Translations under genes and position numbers: made by a program
In this document: positions 41,864 through 52,400 of the stretch, in pieces
How positions within the stretch are numbered: position 1 is the stretch's first letter
Layout: the number at the start of each line of letters is the position of its first letter
Notes under the pieces: model-generated
The model's input: only the letters and a program-made list of their open reading frames with translations
Told to the model about the DNA's origin: nothing
The model's database searches: none
DNA from: CAKZNE01 sp040222435
GTDB taxonomy: Bacteria > Bacteroidota > Bacteroidia > Flavobacteriales > Schleiferiaceae
Length of the DNA: 64,000 nucleotides
Reading direction: 5' to 3'
NCBI GenBank assembly: GCA_965212245.1
Contig: OZ243107.1
Span: forward strand, 2,914,001-2,978,000

Positions 41864-42839
41864 GTCCGTAATAGATCAATTGAGATCCTTGTTTTTCAAA
41901 TTTAAAATCAAAACGCTTCACCTTATTCAAAGCTTTATCCAACCTGGCCTGTTGTGATTCAGGGCAGTAAAACAGCATAAAGCCACCGCCTCCGGCTCCC
42001 AGGAGTTTACCTCCCATAGCTCCGTTTTTCATGGCCGTATCATATAACTCATTTATGAGTGGATTACTTATACCAGAGGCCAGTTTTTGTTTCATCATCC
42101 AGTTTTCATGCAGCAGCTTTCCGAATTCATCCAGTCTTTCTTGCATAAGCACCTCACGGAGCTCATAAACAAGCGAAACCATCTGTTGCAAGGTTTTGAA
42201 TTTTTCCTCCTGACTGGTGTTTTTGCGCTGTTCTGATAAAATAGAAGATGCGCTACGCTGATTTCCTATATAATACAGGCATAGGTTATTTTGGAGCTGT
42301 TGATAGATATCTTTTTTTATGTAGACCGGTTGCACAGAAACGCTACCATCCTTATTAAACTCTATAATATTAAGCCCGCCATAAGCTGCGGCATATTGAT
42401 CCTGCTTTCCAATAGGCTCTTGAAGTAAGTCAATCTCAATTTCACAGGCCCCTTTAGCCAGCTTCTCTTTAGAAGCATAGGAGTTTGTAAAGGCATGCAG
42501 ATTATGCAAAACGCCCACTGTAAAAGATGAGGAGGAACCCATGCCGGTCCCACTGGGAATATCCGCAATGGAGCTGATTTCAATACCACCTTTAATAGAA
42601 AATTTACGAAGACACTCCTTTAAAATAGGATGTTTTAACTCTTCAATAGTATTTACAGTTTCGGTTTGAGAATACTTGGTGCGGATCTTACCCTCTTCAA
42701 AAAAGCGATGGGAAGAAACGTACATATATTTATTAATAGATGTACTTAATACAGCTCCCTGACTCTGACCGTAAAAGGCTTCTAAGTCAGAACCTCCCCC
42801 AACAAAGCTAATCCGGAAAGGTGTTTTGGTAATAATCAT
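41856..42839 (-). CDS. hddA: GHMP kinase, D-glycero-D-manno-heptose 7-phosphate kinase-like
   Basis: A 327-residue GHMP kinase. It begins TKTPFRISFVGGGSDL, carries the ATP loop IPSGTGMGSSSSFTVG near residue 95 and the C-terminal motif KLLGAGGGGFMLF. This is the HddA pattern, which phosphorylates heptose 7-phosphate at the anomeric oxygen. Fucose or galactose kinases are related alternatives, but the neighbouring genes favour heptose. Confidence 0.87.
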   Translation of the reverse strand: MIITKTPFRISFVGGGSDLEAFYGQSQGAVLSTSINKYMYVSSHRFFEEGKIRTKYSQTETVNTIEELKHPILKECLRKFSIKGGIEISSIADIPSGTGMGSSSSFTVGVLHNLHAFTNSYASKEKLAKGACEIEIDLLQEPIGKQDQYAAAYGGLNIIEFNKDGSVSVQPVYIKKDIYQQLQNNLCLYYIGNQRSASSILSEQRKNTSQEEKFKTLQQMVSLVYELREVLMQERLDEFGKLLHENWMMKQKLASGISNPLINELYDTAMKNGAMGGKLLGAGGGGFMLFYCPESQQARLDKALNKVKRFDFKFEKQGSQLIYYGHE

Positions 42840-42875
42840 GCATTAGCGTTTGTTGCAAATAACGGAACAATCTGT

Positions 42876-44744
42876 TTAAATCACCAGATCGGCTTTATGA
42901 ATATCACTATTTATAAGGTCAAATTCATTAGTTTTTCTTCCGGCCCAAAGTTTAAGTATATCTTCTTCTTTATATCCTTTCCACCTGTAAAAGGCTGAGA
43001 ACCTCTCTTTATGCAGTTCCGGGTTTATTTTTTTAAATACTGATAGGTCACTATGCCGTTTCAATACATCAGAACTTAAGCCCACAATACCTTCTACAAT
43101 TATAAGGTCAAACCCTTTGGGAGAATAGCTTACGGGCTTAAGTGGCCAGGTATTATGAATCTGGTAACCGGGAGCTTCTATAGTATTTCCGGAAAAGAAA
43201 GATTGCAAATCCTTTTCAAGCCTGGGCATTTGAAAATTATGGAATACATCCGTTTCAGCCTGACGCTCTTCTCTGGGAAGTATCCAGTTATCAAGACTTA
43301 TTTTCAGAACTTTCTCTCCGTTCTCCTCAAACCTTTTCTGAATATAAGTAGCCAGGGTAGACTTTCCACTTCGGCTTTGGCCTCCAACGCGGAGTATGAA
43401 TTGTGATTTTTCACATTTAGAAAAGGCTTCAAGAATACGTTCACACACCTTTTCAAAAGGTTTTTTCATTATAAAATCAATGGCTTCATAAAGGTTTTCA
43501 AATATATAATCCGGTACTACCTTACTCTTACGTAAACCATGACCAGTACGCACGCCCACTGTGGTACAACCAGCATTTTTTCCTGCCATTACATCTCTTT
43601 CAGAATCACCTATCATGTATGAATCTTTGAGACTGATATTGAATTTTTCCGCAGCCTTTTTGTGCATTCCCGCTTTGGGTTTTCTACAATCACACACCAC
43701 CTTATAAAGCGGGTTTTCTCCGGGAAACCCTCCATCAGGGTGATGTGGGCAATAGTAGATGGCATCCAGTTTAGCGCCTTCATTACCTAAAAGTGTTTCC
43801 ATCTTTTTATGGATTTCGCCTAAACCATCAATGGTGGTCAGGTTGCGTGCCACCACACTTTGATTGGTGGTTATAACAGATAGATAATCCGACTTATTTA
43901 TTTTTTTGATTGAATCAGCCGTAAAAGGGTAGAGGTTAAAATCTTCAGGACGGTGAATGAGGTCTGTATCATAATTAAGCACCCCATCACGATCCAGAAA
44001 AATAGCTTTTTGCTTTTTACTAAGGCTTCTTCGCTGCACTTTTCCGGTTCTTAAATCTTCTTCAACCTGTTCCAGGCGACCTGGGGTCCCCATATCCTTT
44101 AAATATTCAGGGGTGTTGTAACCATACATATGCAGCTTATCCACAATTTCAGGAAAAATGTCTTTGCCAAAATCTGCTTTCACACCTTTTTTAAGATGGG
44201 TGAATATATTAGGCGAAAAAATATAAGCAGCCGCATTGACCATATTGTGATATTGAAAGCCAGAGGGGTGGGGTTTGGGGTAAATGGCACTGATCCGGTC
44301 ATCTTCACCCAACTCTACGAGATCACTGTCGTATGGGTGATCATTAGGATGTACGACCAGGGTAGCATCACTTTTTTTAGATTGATGGAATAGTATCAGG
44401 CGACTGAGATCCATTTCCATCATTACATCTCCATATAGTACCAGGAAATCTGAGGATAGTTGATTTTCAATTTCTTTTATACCTCCAACGGTGCCTAAGG
44501 GTTCTTTTTCTTCAAAATAGGAGATTCGAATTCCAAAGTCACGACCATCTCTGAAGTGTTCTTTTATAGGGGCTTTCAGGTGATTCACCAAGAGTATTAC
44601 CTCTTCTAAGCCGTATCTTTTGCATAATTCAATTTGATACTCCAGTAAGGGCTTACCCATTACAGGAATCATAGGTTTAGGGATGTCTTCAGTAAGCTTG
44701 CCAAGGCGCGTTCCTTTGCCACCGGCCAATATAATGGCTTTCAT
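42876..44744 (-). CDS. Trifunctional fusion: sugar nucleotidyltransferase, GmhB-like phosphatase, P-loop kinase
   Basis: A 622-residue protein of three joined domains. (1) Residues about 1-235 are a sugar nucleotidyltransferase (MKAIILAGGKGTRLG, PKPMIPVMGKPLL, LYGDVMMEMD), resembling HddC. (2) Residues about 246-425 are a HAD phosphatase of the GmhB type: AIFLDRDGVLN with catalytic Asp251/Asp253 and zinc ligands in CPHHPDG and CDCRKPKAGM, then MIGDSERDVMAGKNAG. (3) Residues about 449-622 are a P-loop kinase with GGQSRSGKST, related to uridine/phosphoribulo kinases. The first two explain GDP-heptose synthesis; the third does not. It is first in the operon, 36 bases before the HddA-like gene. 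Confidence 0.88.
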   Translation of the reverse strand: MKAIILAGGKGTRLGKLTEDIPKPMIPVMGKPLLEYQIELCKRYGLEEVILLVNHLKAPIKEHFRDGRDFGIRISYFEEKEPLGTVGGIKEIENQLSSDFLVLYGDVMMEMDLSRLILFHQSKKSDATLVVHPNDHPYDSDLVELGEDDRISAIYPKPHPSGFQYHNMVNAAAYIFSPNIFTHLKKGVKADFGKDIFPEIVDKLHMYGYNTPEYLKDMGTPGRLEQVEEDLRTGKVQRRSLSKKQKAIFLDRDGVLNYDTDLIHRPEDFNLYPFTADSIKKINKSDYLSVITTNQSVVARNLTTIDGLGEIHKKMETLLGNEGAKLDAIYYCPHHPDGGFPGENPLYKVVCDCRKPKAGMHKKAAEKFNISLKDSYMIGDSERDVMAGKNAGCTTVGVRTGHGLRKSKVVPDYIFENLYEAIDFIMKKPFEKVCERILEAFSKCEKSQFILRVGGQSRSGKSTLATYIQKRFEENGEKVLKISLDNWILPREERQAETDVFHNFQMPRLEKDLQSFFSGNTIEAPGYQIHNTWPLKPVSYSPKGFDLIIVEGIVGLSSDVLKRHSDLSVFKKINPELHKERFSAFYRWKGYKEEDILKLWAGRKTNEFDLINSDIHKADLVI

Positions 44745-44838
44745 TCTCAGAATTTGGTGTTAAAATTGCAAAATAAGTCAATGAAGCCATAGTTATTCTT
44801 TAAGAACTTAAAATTATAATACTTGTATTTTTGCCGGT

Positions 44839-45588
44839 ATGAAATTCCTATTAACCCTATTATTCTCTCTCACTCTGCTTTTTTCCTTTGCCCAGGTCAA
44901 TCAGAAAGATGCAAACGGCAAACGACATGGTAAATGGGAGAAGTTTTACAACAATGGTAAACTACGCTATCAGGGCCAGTTTAATCATGGAAAGGAAACC
45001 GGCATCTTCAAATTTTATTTTGAGAGTGGCGATATTCAGGCAGTGAATCATTTCAGAGGTAAGACCGGAATATGTTATTCCTATCAATTTGGCGGAGACA
45101 GCATCCTGGCTGCCGAAGGAAAATACGTGGACTCTAAGCGAGATAGTATCTGGACATTTTATGATTTAGAGGGTAATATAGTGGCTAAAGAAAACTATAA
45201 GAATGGAAAACAGCACGGACTAACCGAAACCTATTTTGCCGATGGTAAGGTGGCTGAGTTTTTCAATTATCAAAATGGTGACAGATCGGGAGAATGGAAG
45301 CAATTCTATGAAAATGGCAGACCCAAAGCCAGAGGCCAATATGTAAATGGAAGTTTAAGCGGAGAAGTAATGTATTACCATCCTTCTGGTAAGCTCAGTG
45401 CCAAGGGGAATTATATAAAAGGATTGATGCACGGAAACTGGTACTTTTTCAATGAAAATATGGAAGTTGAGAAAAAGCAGGTTTGGAAATACGGCAGTAT
45501 GCTAAGTCAGGAGCCGCCTGCGGAGGAAGAAGAAGATCAAAAAGGTATTGAGCCGATGGATGAAGGAATGAAAAGATGGCAAAAGTAG
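44839..45588 (+). CDS. Secreted MORN-like repeat protein (YwqK/MORN_2 type)
   Basis: A 249-residue protein with a signal peptide (residues 1-18, ending SFAQ). It holds about six MORN_2-like repeats of the form G-x-W-x-x-Y-x-x-G-x-L (RHGKWEKFYNNGKLRYQGQF; RSGEWKQFYENGRPKARGQY; MHGNWYFFNENMEVEKK). Such proteins are often annotated as YwqK antitoxin-like, but no toxin partner is adjacent; the neighbour is mnmA, whose start overlaps by 13 bases. Function unknown. Confidence 0.82.
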   Translation: MKFLLTLLFSLTLLFSFAQVNQKDANGKRHGKWEKFYNNGKLRYQGQFNHGKETGIFKFYFESGDIQAVNHFRGKTGICYSYQFGGDSILAAEGKYVDSKRDSIWTFYDLEGNIVAKENYKNGKQHGLTETYFADGKVAEFFNYQNGDRSGEWKQFYENGRPKARGQYVNGSLSGEVMYYHPSGKLSAKGNYIKGLMHGNWYFFNENMEVEKKQVWKYGSMLSQEPPAEEEEDQKGIEPMDEGMKRWQK

Positions 45589-46754
45589 TAGTAGGATTAA
45601 GCGGAGGAGTAGATAGCAGTGTGGCTGCGCACCTGATGGTAGAAGCCGGTCATGAGGTAATAGGTCTTTTTATGCGGAACTGGCACGATGAGTCTGTAAC
45701 GCTGCACGATGAATGTCCATGGATAGAGGATAGCAATGATGCGCTTATTGTAGCTGAAAAGCTGGGTATACCTTTCCAGGTAATTGATCTTAGCGAAGAA
45801 TATAAAGAACGAATTGTAGACTATATGTTTGCTGAGTATAAGGCAGGACGTACTCCAAACCCTGATGTACTTTGTAACCGGGAAATAAAATTTGATACCT
45901 TTTTAAAAACAGCCTTAAAGCTTGGGGCTGATTATGTGGCAACAGGACATTATTGCCGGAAAGAGACACTGAATATAGATGGAGAGTCAGTGCACCGGCT
46001 TTTAGCAGGTGTAGACATTAATAAAGACCAGAGCTATTTCCTTTGTCAGTTAAATCAGGAACAATTGGGAAGAGCTTTGTTTCCCATTGGTCATTTAACC
46101 AAACCGGAGGTTAGGAAAATAGCGAAAGACCTGGATTTGATTACAGCAGAAAAAAAGGATTCGCAGGGCTTGTGTTTTATCGGTAAAGTACGCTTGCCCG
46201 ATTTTTTACAACAGCAGCTTAAGCCCCAAAAAGGTAAGATCATTGAAATAGCCGGTGATTTTAAAGATTATAAAAAGGTTGAACCCGAAACGAGTGAACT
46301 TGATGCTGCGGTTACGCCTTATAAGTTTAAGCCCGAAGATGGGAAAACAGTAGGAGAGCATAACGGAGCCCATTACTTTACTATAGGCCAGCGTAAAGGC
46401 TTAGCGGTGGGTGGTACACCGGAGCCTTTATTTGTGGTTGCCACTGATGTAGATCAAAATATTATTTATGCCGGGCAGGGTGATGCGCATCCCGCTTTAA
46501 GTAAAAAAGGCTTATTTATAAAAACAGATGATATTCACTGGGTAAGAGAAGATAGGGCTATGAAGGTTGGAGATAAAGCCAGCTTTGGAGTTCGTATCCG
46601 TTACCGTCAAAAACTGGTTTTAGCCACACTTTATCTGGAGGTCAATGGTTTGTATATTATATTTGATGAGGCTCAAAAAGCCATTACACCTGGTCAATTT
46701 GCGGCTTGGTACCGGGACGATGAATTAATAGGGTCCGGTGTTATAGATTTTTAA
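45576..46754 (+). CDS. mnmA: tRNA-uridine 2-sulfurtransferase
   Basis: Thiolates U34 of Glu, Gln and Lys tRNAs. A 392-residue protein with the PP-loop SGGVDSS (9-15), catalytic C100 in NPDVLCNREIKF and the second cysteine C200 in DSQGLCFIGK. The C-terminal beta-barrel (GLAVGGTPEPLFV, RIRYRQK, TPGQFAAWY) is complete. The start at 45576 overlaps the MORN-like gene, so translation is coupled. Confidence 0.96.
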   Translation: MAKVVVGLSGGVDSSVAAHLMVEAGHEVIGLFMRNWHDESVTLHDECPWIEDSNDALIVAEKLGIPFQVIDLSEEYKERIVDYMFAEYKAGRTPNPDVLCNREIKFDTFLKTALKLGADYVATGHYCRKETLNIDGESVHRLLAGVDINKDQSYFLCQLNQEQLGRALFPIGHLTKPEVRKIAKDLDLITAEKKDSQGLCFIGKVRLPDFLQQQLKPQKGKIIEIAGDFKDYKKVEPETSELDAAVTPYKFKPEDGKTVGEHNGAHYFTIGQRKGLAVGGTPEPLFVVATDVDQNIIYAGQGDAHPALSKKGLFIKTDDIHWVREDRAMKVGDKASFGVRIRYRQKLVLATLYLEVNGLYIIFDEAQKAITPGQFAAWYRDDELIGSGVIDF

Positions 46755-46759
46755 ACGCC

Positions 46760-48343
46760 ATGAAACACACACTTTACACAATATTACTACTAATAGGACT
46801 TGGCTTCTTTTCAGAAACGCAGGCGCAACACTTTAGAGTGTACTTCCACTCAAAAGGTTTACAGTCAGAAAAAATACAAGCAAGGCATACGGCTTTAAGT
46901 CAGAAAGCCCTGAAGCGAAGATCACGGTTGAATATTCCATTAGACTGGCGTGATGTTTCCTTAAATCAAACATATATCACCCAGCTTCAAAGTTTAGGTG
47001 GAAATATATCCGCGCAAAGCCGGTGGTTTAATTTTGTGGTAGTTGATGGTCTGGATCAGGTTACCCTGGAATCATTGCCCTTTGTGAAAAAGGTAGAAGC
47101 ACCCAAACCTTATAAACTGAGTTTAGCTGCAGTTAAAAATTGCGATCAGGCCCAGAGTCTCAATTATGGCTTGGCAGCCGGACAAATTGAAATGCTTCGC
47201 GGGCATAAAATGCATGAGCTGGGCTTTTTGGGGCAGGGAATGACTATTGCCGTTTTAGATGGTGGTTTTTCCGGAGTTGAAAGTGCAGTAGCTTTTGATA
47301 GTTTGTGGCTCAACAACCGTATTATGGGTACATACAATTTTGTAAATAAGGATACCAATGTTTTTGTGGATGGGAGTCATGGGTCTAAAGTGCTTTCCAT
47401 TATGGGAGGTTATCTGGATAATCAATTAATTGGCAGTGCCCCGCGTGCAGATTATTGGCTATTGAAAAGTGAACAGGAAAGTGATGAAACACCTGTGGAA
47501 ATGGATTATTGGCTCATGGCTGCTGAGTTTGCTGATAGTGTTGGTGTGGACATCATCAGTTCTTCATTGGGATATAATGAGTTTCGCACTGGTTTTGATT
47601 ACGAGTATTCGGATATGGACGGAAACACCACCGTAGTAACAAAGGCAGCCGATATGGCCGCCCAAAAAGGTATTCTGGTGATAGTAAGTGCTGGAAATGA
47701 GGGTTCAAACTCCTGGGAATATATTACTGCTCCCGCAGATGGTGATAGTGTAATGGCAGTTGGTGCAGTGAATAGCTCCCGCAATAGAGCTTCATTCAGT
47801 AGTAAAGGCCCTTCAGCAGACGGACGTATTAAGCCGGATGTGATGGCTACAGGAAGCTCAACAGCTTATGCCTCCGGAGGGATGGCCTTTACCGGAAACG
47901 GAACTTCGTTTTCTTGTCCTATAGTTTCAGGGTTAGCCGCATGTTTATGGCAGGCCAATCCATCCATGAATAATATGGATATCATGGATGAGATCCGGAA
48001 ATCGGCCGACCGTTACTTCAATCCGGATAATGAATACGGATATGGAATTCCCAACTTTGAGCATGCATTCTATCAAATCGGTCTGGATGAATTGTGGGAT
48101 TCTCTGGAAGCCGAGGTGTTTCCAAACCCGATTGGTAATGAGTTGCGTATTCGTACCAATGCACCGGAGGTTATAAATAAAGCAAGGGTTATTATAACCG
48201 ACCTGGCAGGAAATGAGTTGCTATCTGAGGAATATGCTTTGGAGAATTCAGAATTACACCTGTACTTTCCCTTTACACAGGGGATCTATATTTTAAATCT
48301 GACCATAGGAGAGTGTACTATGGTGAAGAAAATACTTAAGTAA
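46760..48343 (+). CDS. Secreted subtilisin-like serine protease with T9SS sorting domain
   Basis: A 527-residue protein with signal peptide (1-22, ending TQAQ). The S8 triad is D167 in IAVLDGG, H207 in DGSHGSKV and S383 in GNGTSFSCP, with N313 in SAGNEGS for the oxyanion hole. The C-terminal ~80 residues (EVFPNPIGNELRI...GIYILNLTIGECTMVKKILK) fit the type A sorting domain of type IX secretion, so the enzyme is probably exported to the surface or medium. It follows mnmA by 5 bases. Confidence 0.9.
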   Translation: MKHTLYTILLLIGLGFFSETQAQHFRVYFHSKGLQSEKIQARHTALSQKALKRRSRLNIPLDWRDVSLNQTYITQLQSLGGNISAQSRWFNFVVVDGLDQVTLESLPFVKKVEAPKPYKLSLAAVKNCDQAQSLNYGLAAGQIEMLRGHKMHELGFLGQGMTIAVLDGGFSGVESAVAFDSLWLNNRIMGTYNFVNKDTNVFVDGSHGSKVLSIMGGYLDNQLIGSAPRADYWLLKSEQESDETPVEMDYWLMAAEFADSVGVDIISSSLGYNEFRTGFDYEYSDMDGNTTVVTKAADMAAQKGILVIVSAGNEGSNSWEYITAPADGDSVMAVGAVNSSRNRASFSSKGPSADGRIKPDVMATGSSTAYASGGMAFTGNGTSFSCPIVSGLAACLWQANPSMNNMDIMDEIRKSADRYFNPDNEYGYGIPNFEHAFYQIGLDELWDSLEAEVFPNPIGNELRIRTNAPEVINKARVIITDLAGNELLSEEYALENSELHLYFPFTQGIYILNLTIGECTMVKKILK

Positions 48344-48344
48344 T

Positions 48345-49295
48345 ATGCAAAACCGCATTTGCGGCCTTTTTGGAATAGAGTTCCCCATTATTCAGGCTGG
48401 AATGATATGGTGCAGTGGCTGGGAGTTGGCGTCTGCAGTTAGCAATGCCGGTGGTCTCGGAATTATAGGGTCAGGTAGTATGTATCCGGATGTTTTAAGG
48501 ACCCATATTCAAAAATGTAAGCAAGCTACGGATAAGCCCTTTGGAGTTAATATTCCCATGTTGTATCCGCAGATAGAAGAAATTATGGGTATTGTGGTGG
48601 AAGAAAAAGTTCCTATTGTGTTCACTTCCGCAGGAAATCCAAAAACGTGGACAGCACATCTTAAAGAAAATGGGATTAAAGTAGTACACGTTGTAAGCAG
48701 TGTGAAATTTGCCTTAAAAGCTGAAGATGCCGGAGTAGACGCAGTAGTAGCTGAAGGCTTTGAAGCAGGTGGACATAACGGAAGAGAGGAAACCACTACG
48801 TTTTGCCTGATACCAATGGTAAAAGCGGCTCTTGGCGTTCCACTGATAGCGGCCGGAGGTATTGCCACAGGACGGCAAATATTAGCAGCTGAAGTTTTAG
48901 GAGCAGAAGGTTTTCAGATTGGATCCAGGTTTGTAGCCAGTGAGGAGAGTTCGGCTCATGTCAATTTCAAAAAAGAAGTGGTAAAAGCTGAAGAAGGCGC
49001 AACAGCGTTAACACTAAAAGAATTAGCCCCGGTAAGGTTACTAAAAAACAAGTTTTATGATGAGGTTCAGGCAGCTTATCAAAATAAGGCTACTGTTGAA
49101 GAGTTGAAAACACTTTTAGGGCGGGCTCGAGCCAAAAAAGGGATGTTTGAAGGAAACCTGGAAGAAGGAGAACTGGAGATCGGACAGATAAGTGGATTAA
49201 TAAAGGATATCCTGCCGGCTAAAACTATCTTTTACAAACTGCTTGATGAATATAAGGAAGCTAAAAAGAGTCTGGATTTAGCCCCGCTGAAATAA
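48345..49295 (+). CDS. NAD(P)H-dependent flavin oxidoreductase, nitronate monooxygenase family
   Basis: A 316-residue FMN enzyme of the FabK/nitronate monooxygenase fold. Conserved features are FPIIQAGMIWCSGWELASAVSNAGGLG, VVAEGFEAGGHNGR with the conserved His, and ADIPLIAAGGIATGRQI-like residues ending in GAEGFQIGSRFVASEES. FabK-type enoyl-ACP reductases share this fold, so the substrate is not certain. It begins one base after the subtilase stop. Confidence 0.85.
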   Translation: MQNRICGLFGIEFPIIQAGMIWCSGWELASAVSNAGGLGIIGSGSMYPDVLRTHIQKCKQATDKPFGVNIPMLYPQIEEIMGIVVEEKVPIVFTSAGNPKTWTAHLKENGIKVVHVVSSVKFALKAEDAGVDAVVAEGFEAGGHNGREETTTFCLIPMVKAALGVPLIAAGGIATGRQILAAEVLGAEGFQIGSRFVASEESSAHVNFKKEVVKAEEGATALTLKELAPVRLLKNKFYDEVQAAYQNKATVEELKTLLGRARAKKGMFEGNLEEGELEIGQISGLIKDILPAKTIFYKLLDEYKEAKKSLDLAPLK

Positions 49296-49409
49296 AATGT
49301 TAATTTTACTTTTTAAGGATGTTTCCGACTGAGTTAAAGGAATAGAGTTCTGAAATTACTCAAAACCGATCGTTTCACTCATGGAAAGTCCCGCCTAACT
49401 AAATGAATA

Positions 49410-49440
49410 TTGGTTCAGGGATCATATAAATATACTTTTA
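49410..49440 (+). promoter_or_regulatory. Promoter upstream of the giant secreted protein gene
   Basis: TTG at 49410-49412, a 20-base spacer and TACTTTTA at 49433-49440, which differs from TAnnTTTG only in the last base. The ATG follows 16 bases later. Confidence 0.5.
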
Positions 49441-49456
49441 GGAAAAATTTACAAGG

Positions 49457-52400
49457 ATGAAATTTATCTACAAATCACTTTTCGCTTTAGCATTGCTCTT
49501 TGTCTTTACAGATGTTTCTGCTACCCACCTTTCAGGGGGGGAGTTGACCTGGCGCTGTCAGGGTAATGGTAAATATGTGTTTATATTAAAAGTATATAGA
49601 GACTGTGGTACTGGTAATGCAGATATAAGTGGTAATGCCACTATCAATTATCCAGGAGGGTCTTTTAACTTACCGCGTAAATCCAGAACGGATATTTCAC
49701 CCAGCTGCTGGAATTCGGCTATAGCTTGTGGTGTTGCGGCCAGTGGTAAAGGAGCAATGGAAGAGCATTATTATATTGATTCCAATATTACGCTAACCGG
49801 AACCCCGCCTGTAGGCGGGTGGACATTTACCTGGGATGGATGTTGTCGCCCCGGTACAGTGAAAAACTTAAATAACCCTGGTGGTATTGGTTATGGAGTT
49901 CGGGCTGTGATGTATCCTTTCAGACCATTTGGTAGTGCTACTGCCAATACGGTAAATAATTGTTTTGATAATAGCCCCCAGTTTATTGAATCAGCAGCTA
50001 TTACTCAGTGTGCAGGTAGTGCCTTTGAATACAATCACCTTGCCTCAGACCCGGATCTTGATTCTTTGTTTTATAAGTGGGCAGAGCCATGGGATGATAA
50101 CCCCTTAGGTCCTATTAATAATGCTAGCTGGGTTCCTGGTTATTCTATGACTCAGCCATTTCCAAATACAGCTACGAACTCTTCTAACGGTCCGGTTACC
50201 CTGGATGGGACTACCGGTCAGGTTAGAATGGTAGCCAATACCGCAGTTGAAGGAACCTACGCAAGTTGTTTTGGTATTGAATCCTGGCGTTGTGGGGCAG
50301 GTCCTATTGCCGGGACCTACCAATATCAAAAAATTGCTGAAGTATTCAGGGATGTAGCTCTTGTGTTTAGGACCAGTGGGTGTGATCCTTCAAACAGAGC
50401 TCCCGGAGCAATTATAGATACGGCTCAATACCCAAGAATAAAAAGAAGTGGTAATGTATATAGAACCCGCGTATACCCCGGTGACACTGTCAAATTTGTA
50501 GTTAGCGCAAATGATAGTGACTTCTTGCCAACCGGAGTACCCCAATCGGTTGCATTTAAAGCTTCTGGTTTGCAGGTAGGTAGTCCAATGGCTTCTCAAT
50601 CAGGTTGTTTAGGTTCTTATCCTTGTGCCAGTATTAAACCTGTAGCTCCACAGGTAGGTTATACTACAATTCAGAATAATTATGTTGAATTTGAGTGGGC
50701 TCCGGATTGCTCTAACCTAAGCTTCAATAATCAAGGGTGTGGGGGTGTTAACAAATTCTCATTTTCTTTACGGATGGAGGATAATGCCTGTCCGGCCCCT
50801 GAGATTTCATTATCAACCTTAATTATAGAAGTATCACCTGGTGATCCGGGACCACCAATCTTAAAATGTATTTCTTTTGAGGAAGGAACAGCTGGAGCCA
50901 AGGATGTTCGTTTGGATTGGGGACAACCACCTCAGGATAGTGCGCTTGACTTTAATTATTACTATGTATATGCTGCTCTTACTAAAAATGGTCCCTATGT
51001 GAAATACGATAGTATATCGGATTATGATCAGCTTTCATATGCATTACCACAAAATACGGGTTTACGTCACTTTTATATGAATAAGAGCACCGGTAAGTGT
51101 AATTTCATATCCCGTAATAGTGATACGCTTAGCCTGATGAATCTTAATATGACTCCTAAGCCGGCCTTTAGTAGTAATCAGGCAGATTTATCATGGAATC
51201 CTTTAATTCCAAACTCTTCTTTACTTCCCTTTGACTCCAGAGGGGTATATGAAATTTGGATGGAAAACCCCGCTCATAGCGGAGCCTGGAGAATTGTGGG
51301 CGAAACAAATACCTCTGGAACTACAACTTACCTTGATGACAGACCCCTTTGTGATGATACCATCAGATACCAGATCAGAGTTACTGATACTATTCATGGC
51401 TGTCAATCTAAGTCAACTATCCAAAAAGGCTACTTTAGTGATCAGTTGAACAGAGATGTACTGAATCTTGATAGCGTAAGTGTAAACCTTAATGGTAATG
51501 CTATATTAAGTTGGGAACCTACCCAATTCGGAGATGTGGTGAATTACCTGGTGTTGTTTAACGACCCTGTGAATGGTTGGAGAGTTGTTGAAACTCTGCC
51601 TATAGGAACTTCCATGCCTTATGAGTGGATGGACAGCCAGGCTGACCAAAGGGCTGAGCAATTTAAAATTGTTTCCATTGACAGTTGTGGCAATCAAAGT
51701 GATGAGCTACTCGTATCATCCCATAAAACCATATATTTAAAAGGATCCATTAATCGTTGTGATGCTTTTGCCAAACTGAGCTGGAAACCATACGGAGGAA
51801 AGCTAAATGGTGCGGATCCTGTTACGTATAGAGTGGTGGCCAGTATAGTTGAAAATGGTATACCCACACCACCGGTAGTACTTTTCTCAGGAACCAGTGA
51901 AGACACTACTTACATTCAGCGTACACTTAAGAAAGATGCACAGTATTGTTATGTGGTACAGGCAGTAGATGGTTCGGGTACAGTTACCTCATCTTCCAAT
52001 GTCATATGTCTGGATGCCTCTGTGCCTCAACGTTCCCGGATACTCTATATCTCTCAGGTAACTAACAATTACAACAGAGGATCAATAGACATCAAAGCCT
52101 TTATTGATGGTGATGCTGATGTTGAAGCTTTTGATATAGAAAAATCAACAGAACGTTATGGTATTTATGAAAACATAGGAGATGTGGCCAAACCATCAAG
52201 TCCTCCCTATGTGATTAATTTCAGCGACTACTCAGCTGATCCTAATACCACTTATTTCTACCGTATATCTGCACGTCCTAGCTGTGGTACACTTAAGAGA
52301 GATACCGTTAGTAATCTTGGCAGGAACCTGGTTCTTTCTGTAAAGCCTAATGCTAACCTCACTAACTCACTATCGTGGAATCCGTATCAGCAGTGGGGAG

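Noticed and set aside
44826..44833. TATTTTTG -7-like box just before the MORN-like gene
   Set aside because: It would put the transcription start on the start codon and no -33 TTG is present, so I did not call it a promoter.
44839..45588. Toxin-antitoxin module suggested by the YwqK-type name
   Set aside because: The repeats are MORN-like and no toxin gene is adjacent; the next gene is mnmA.
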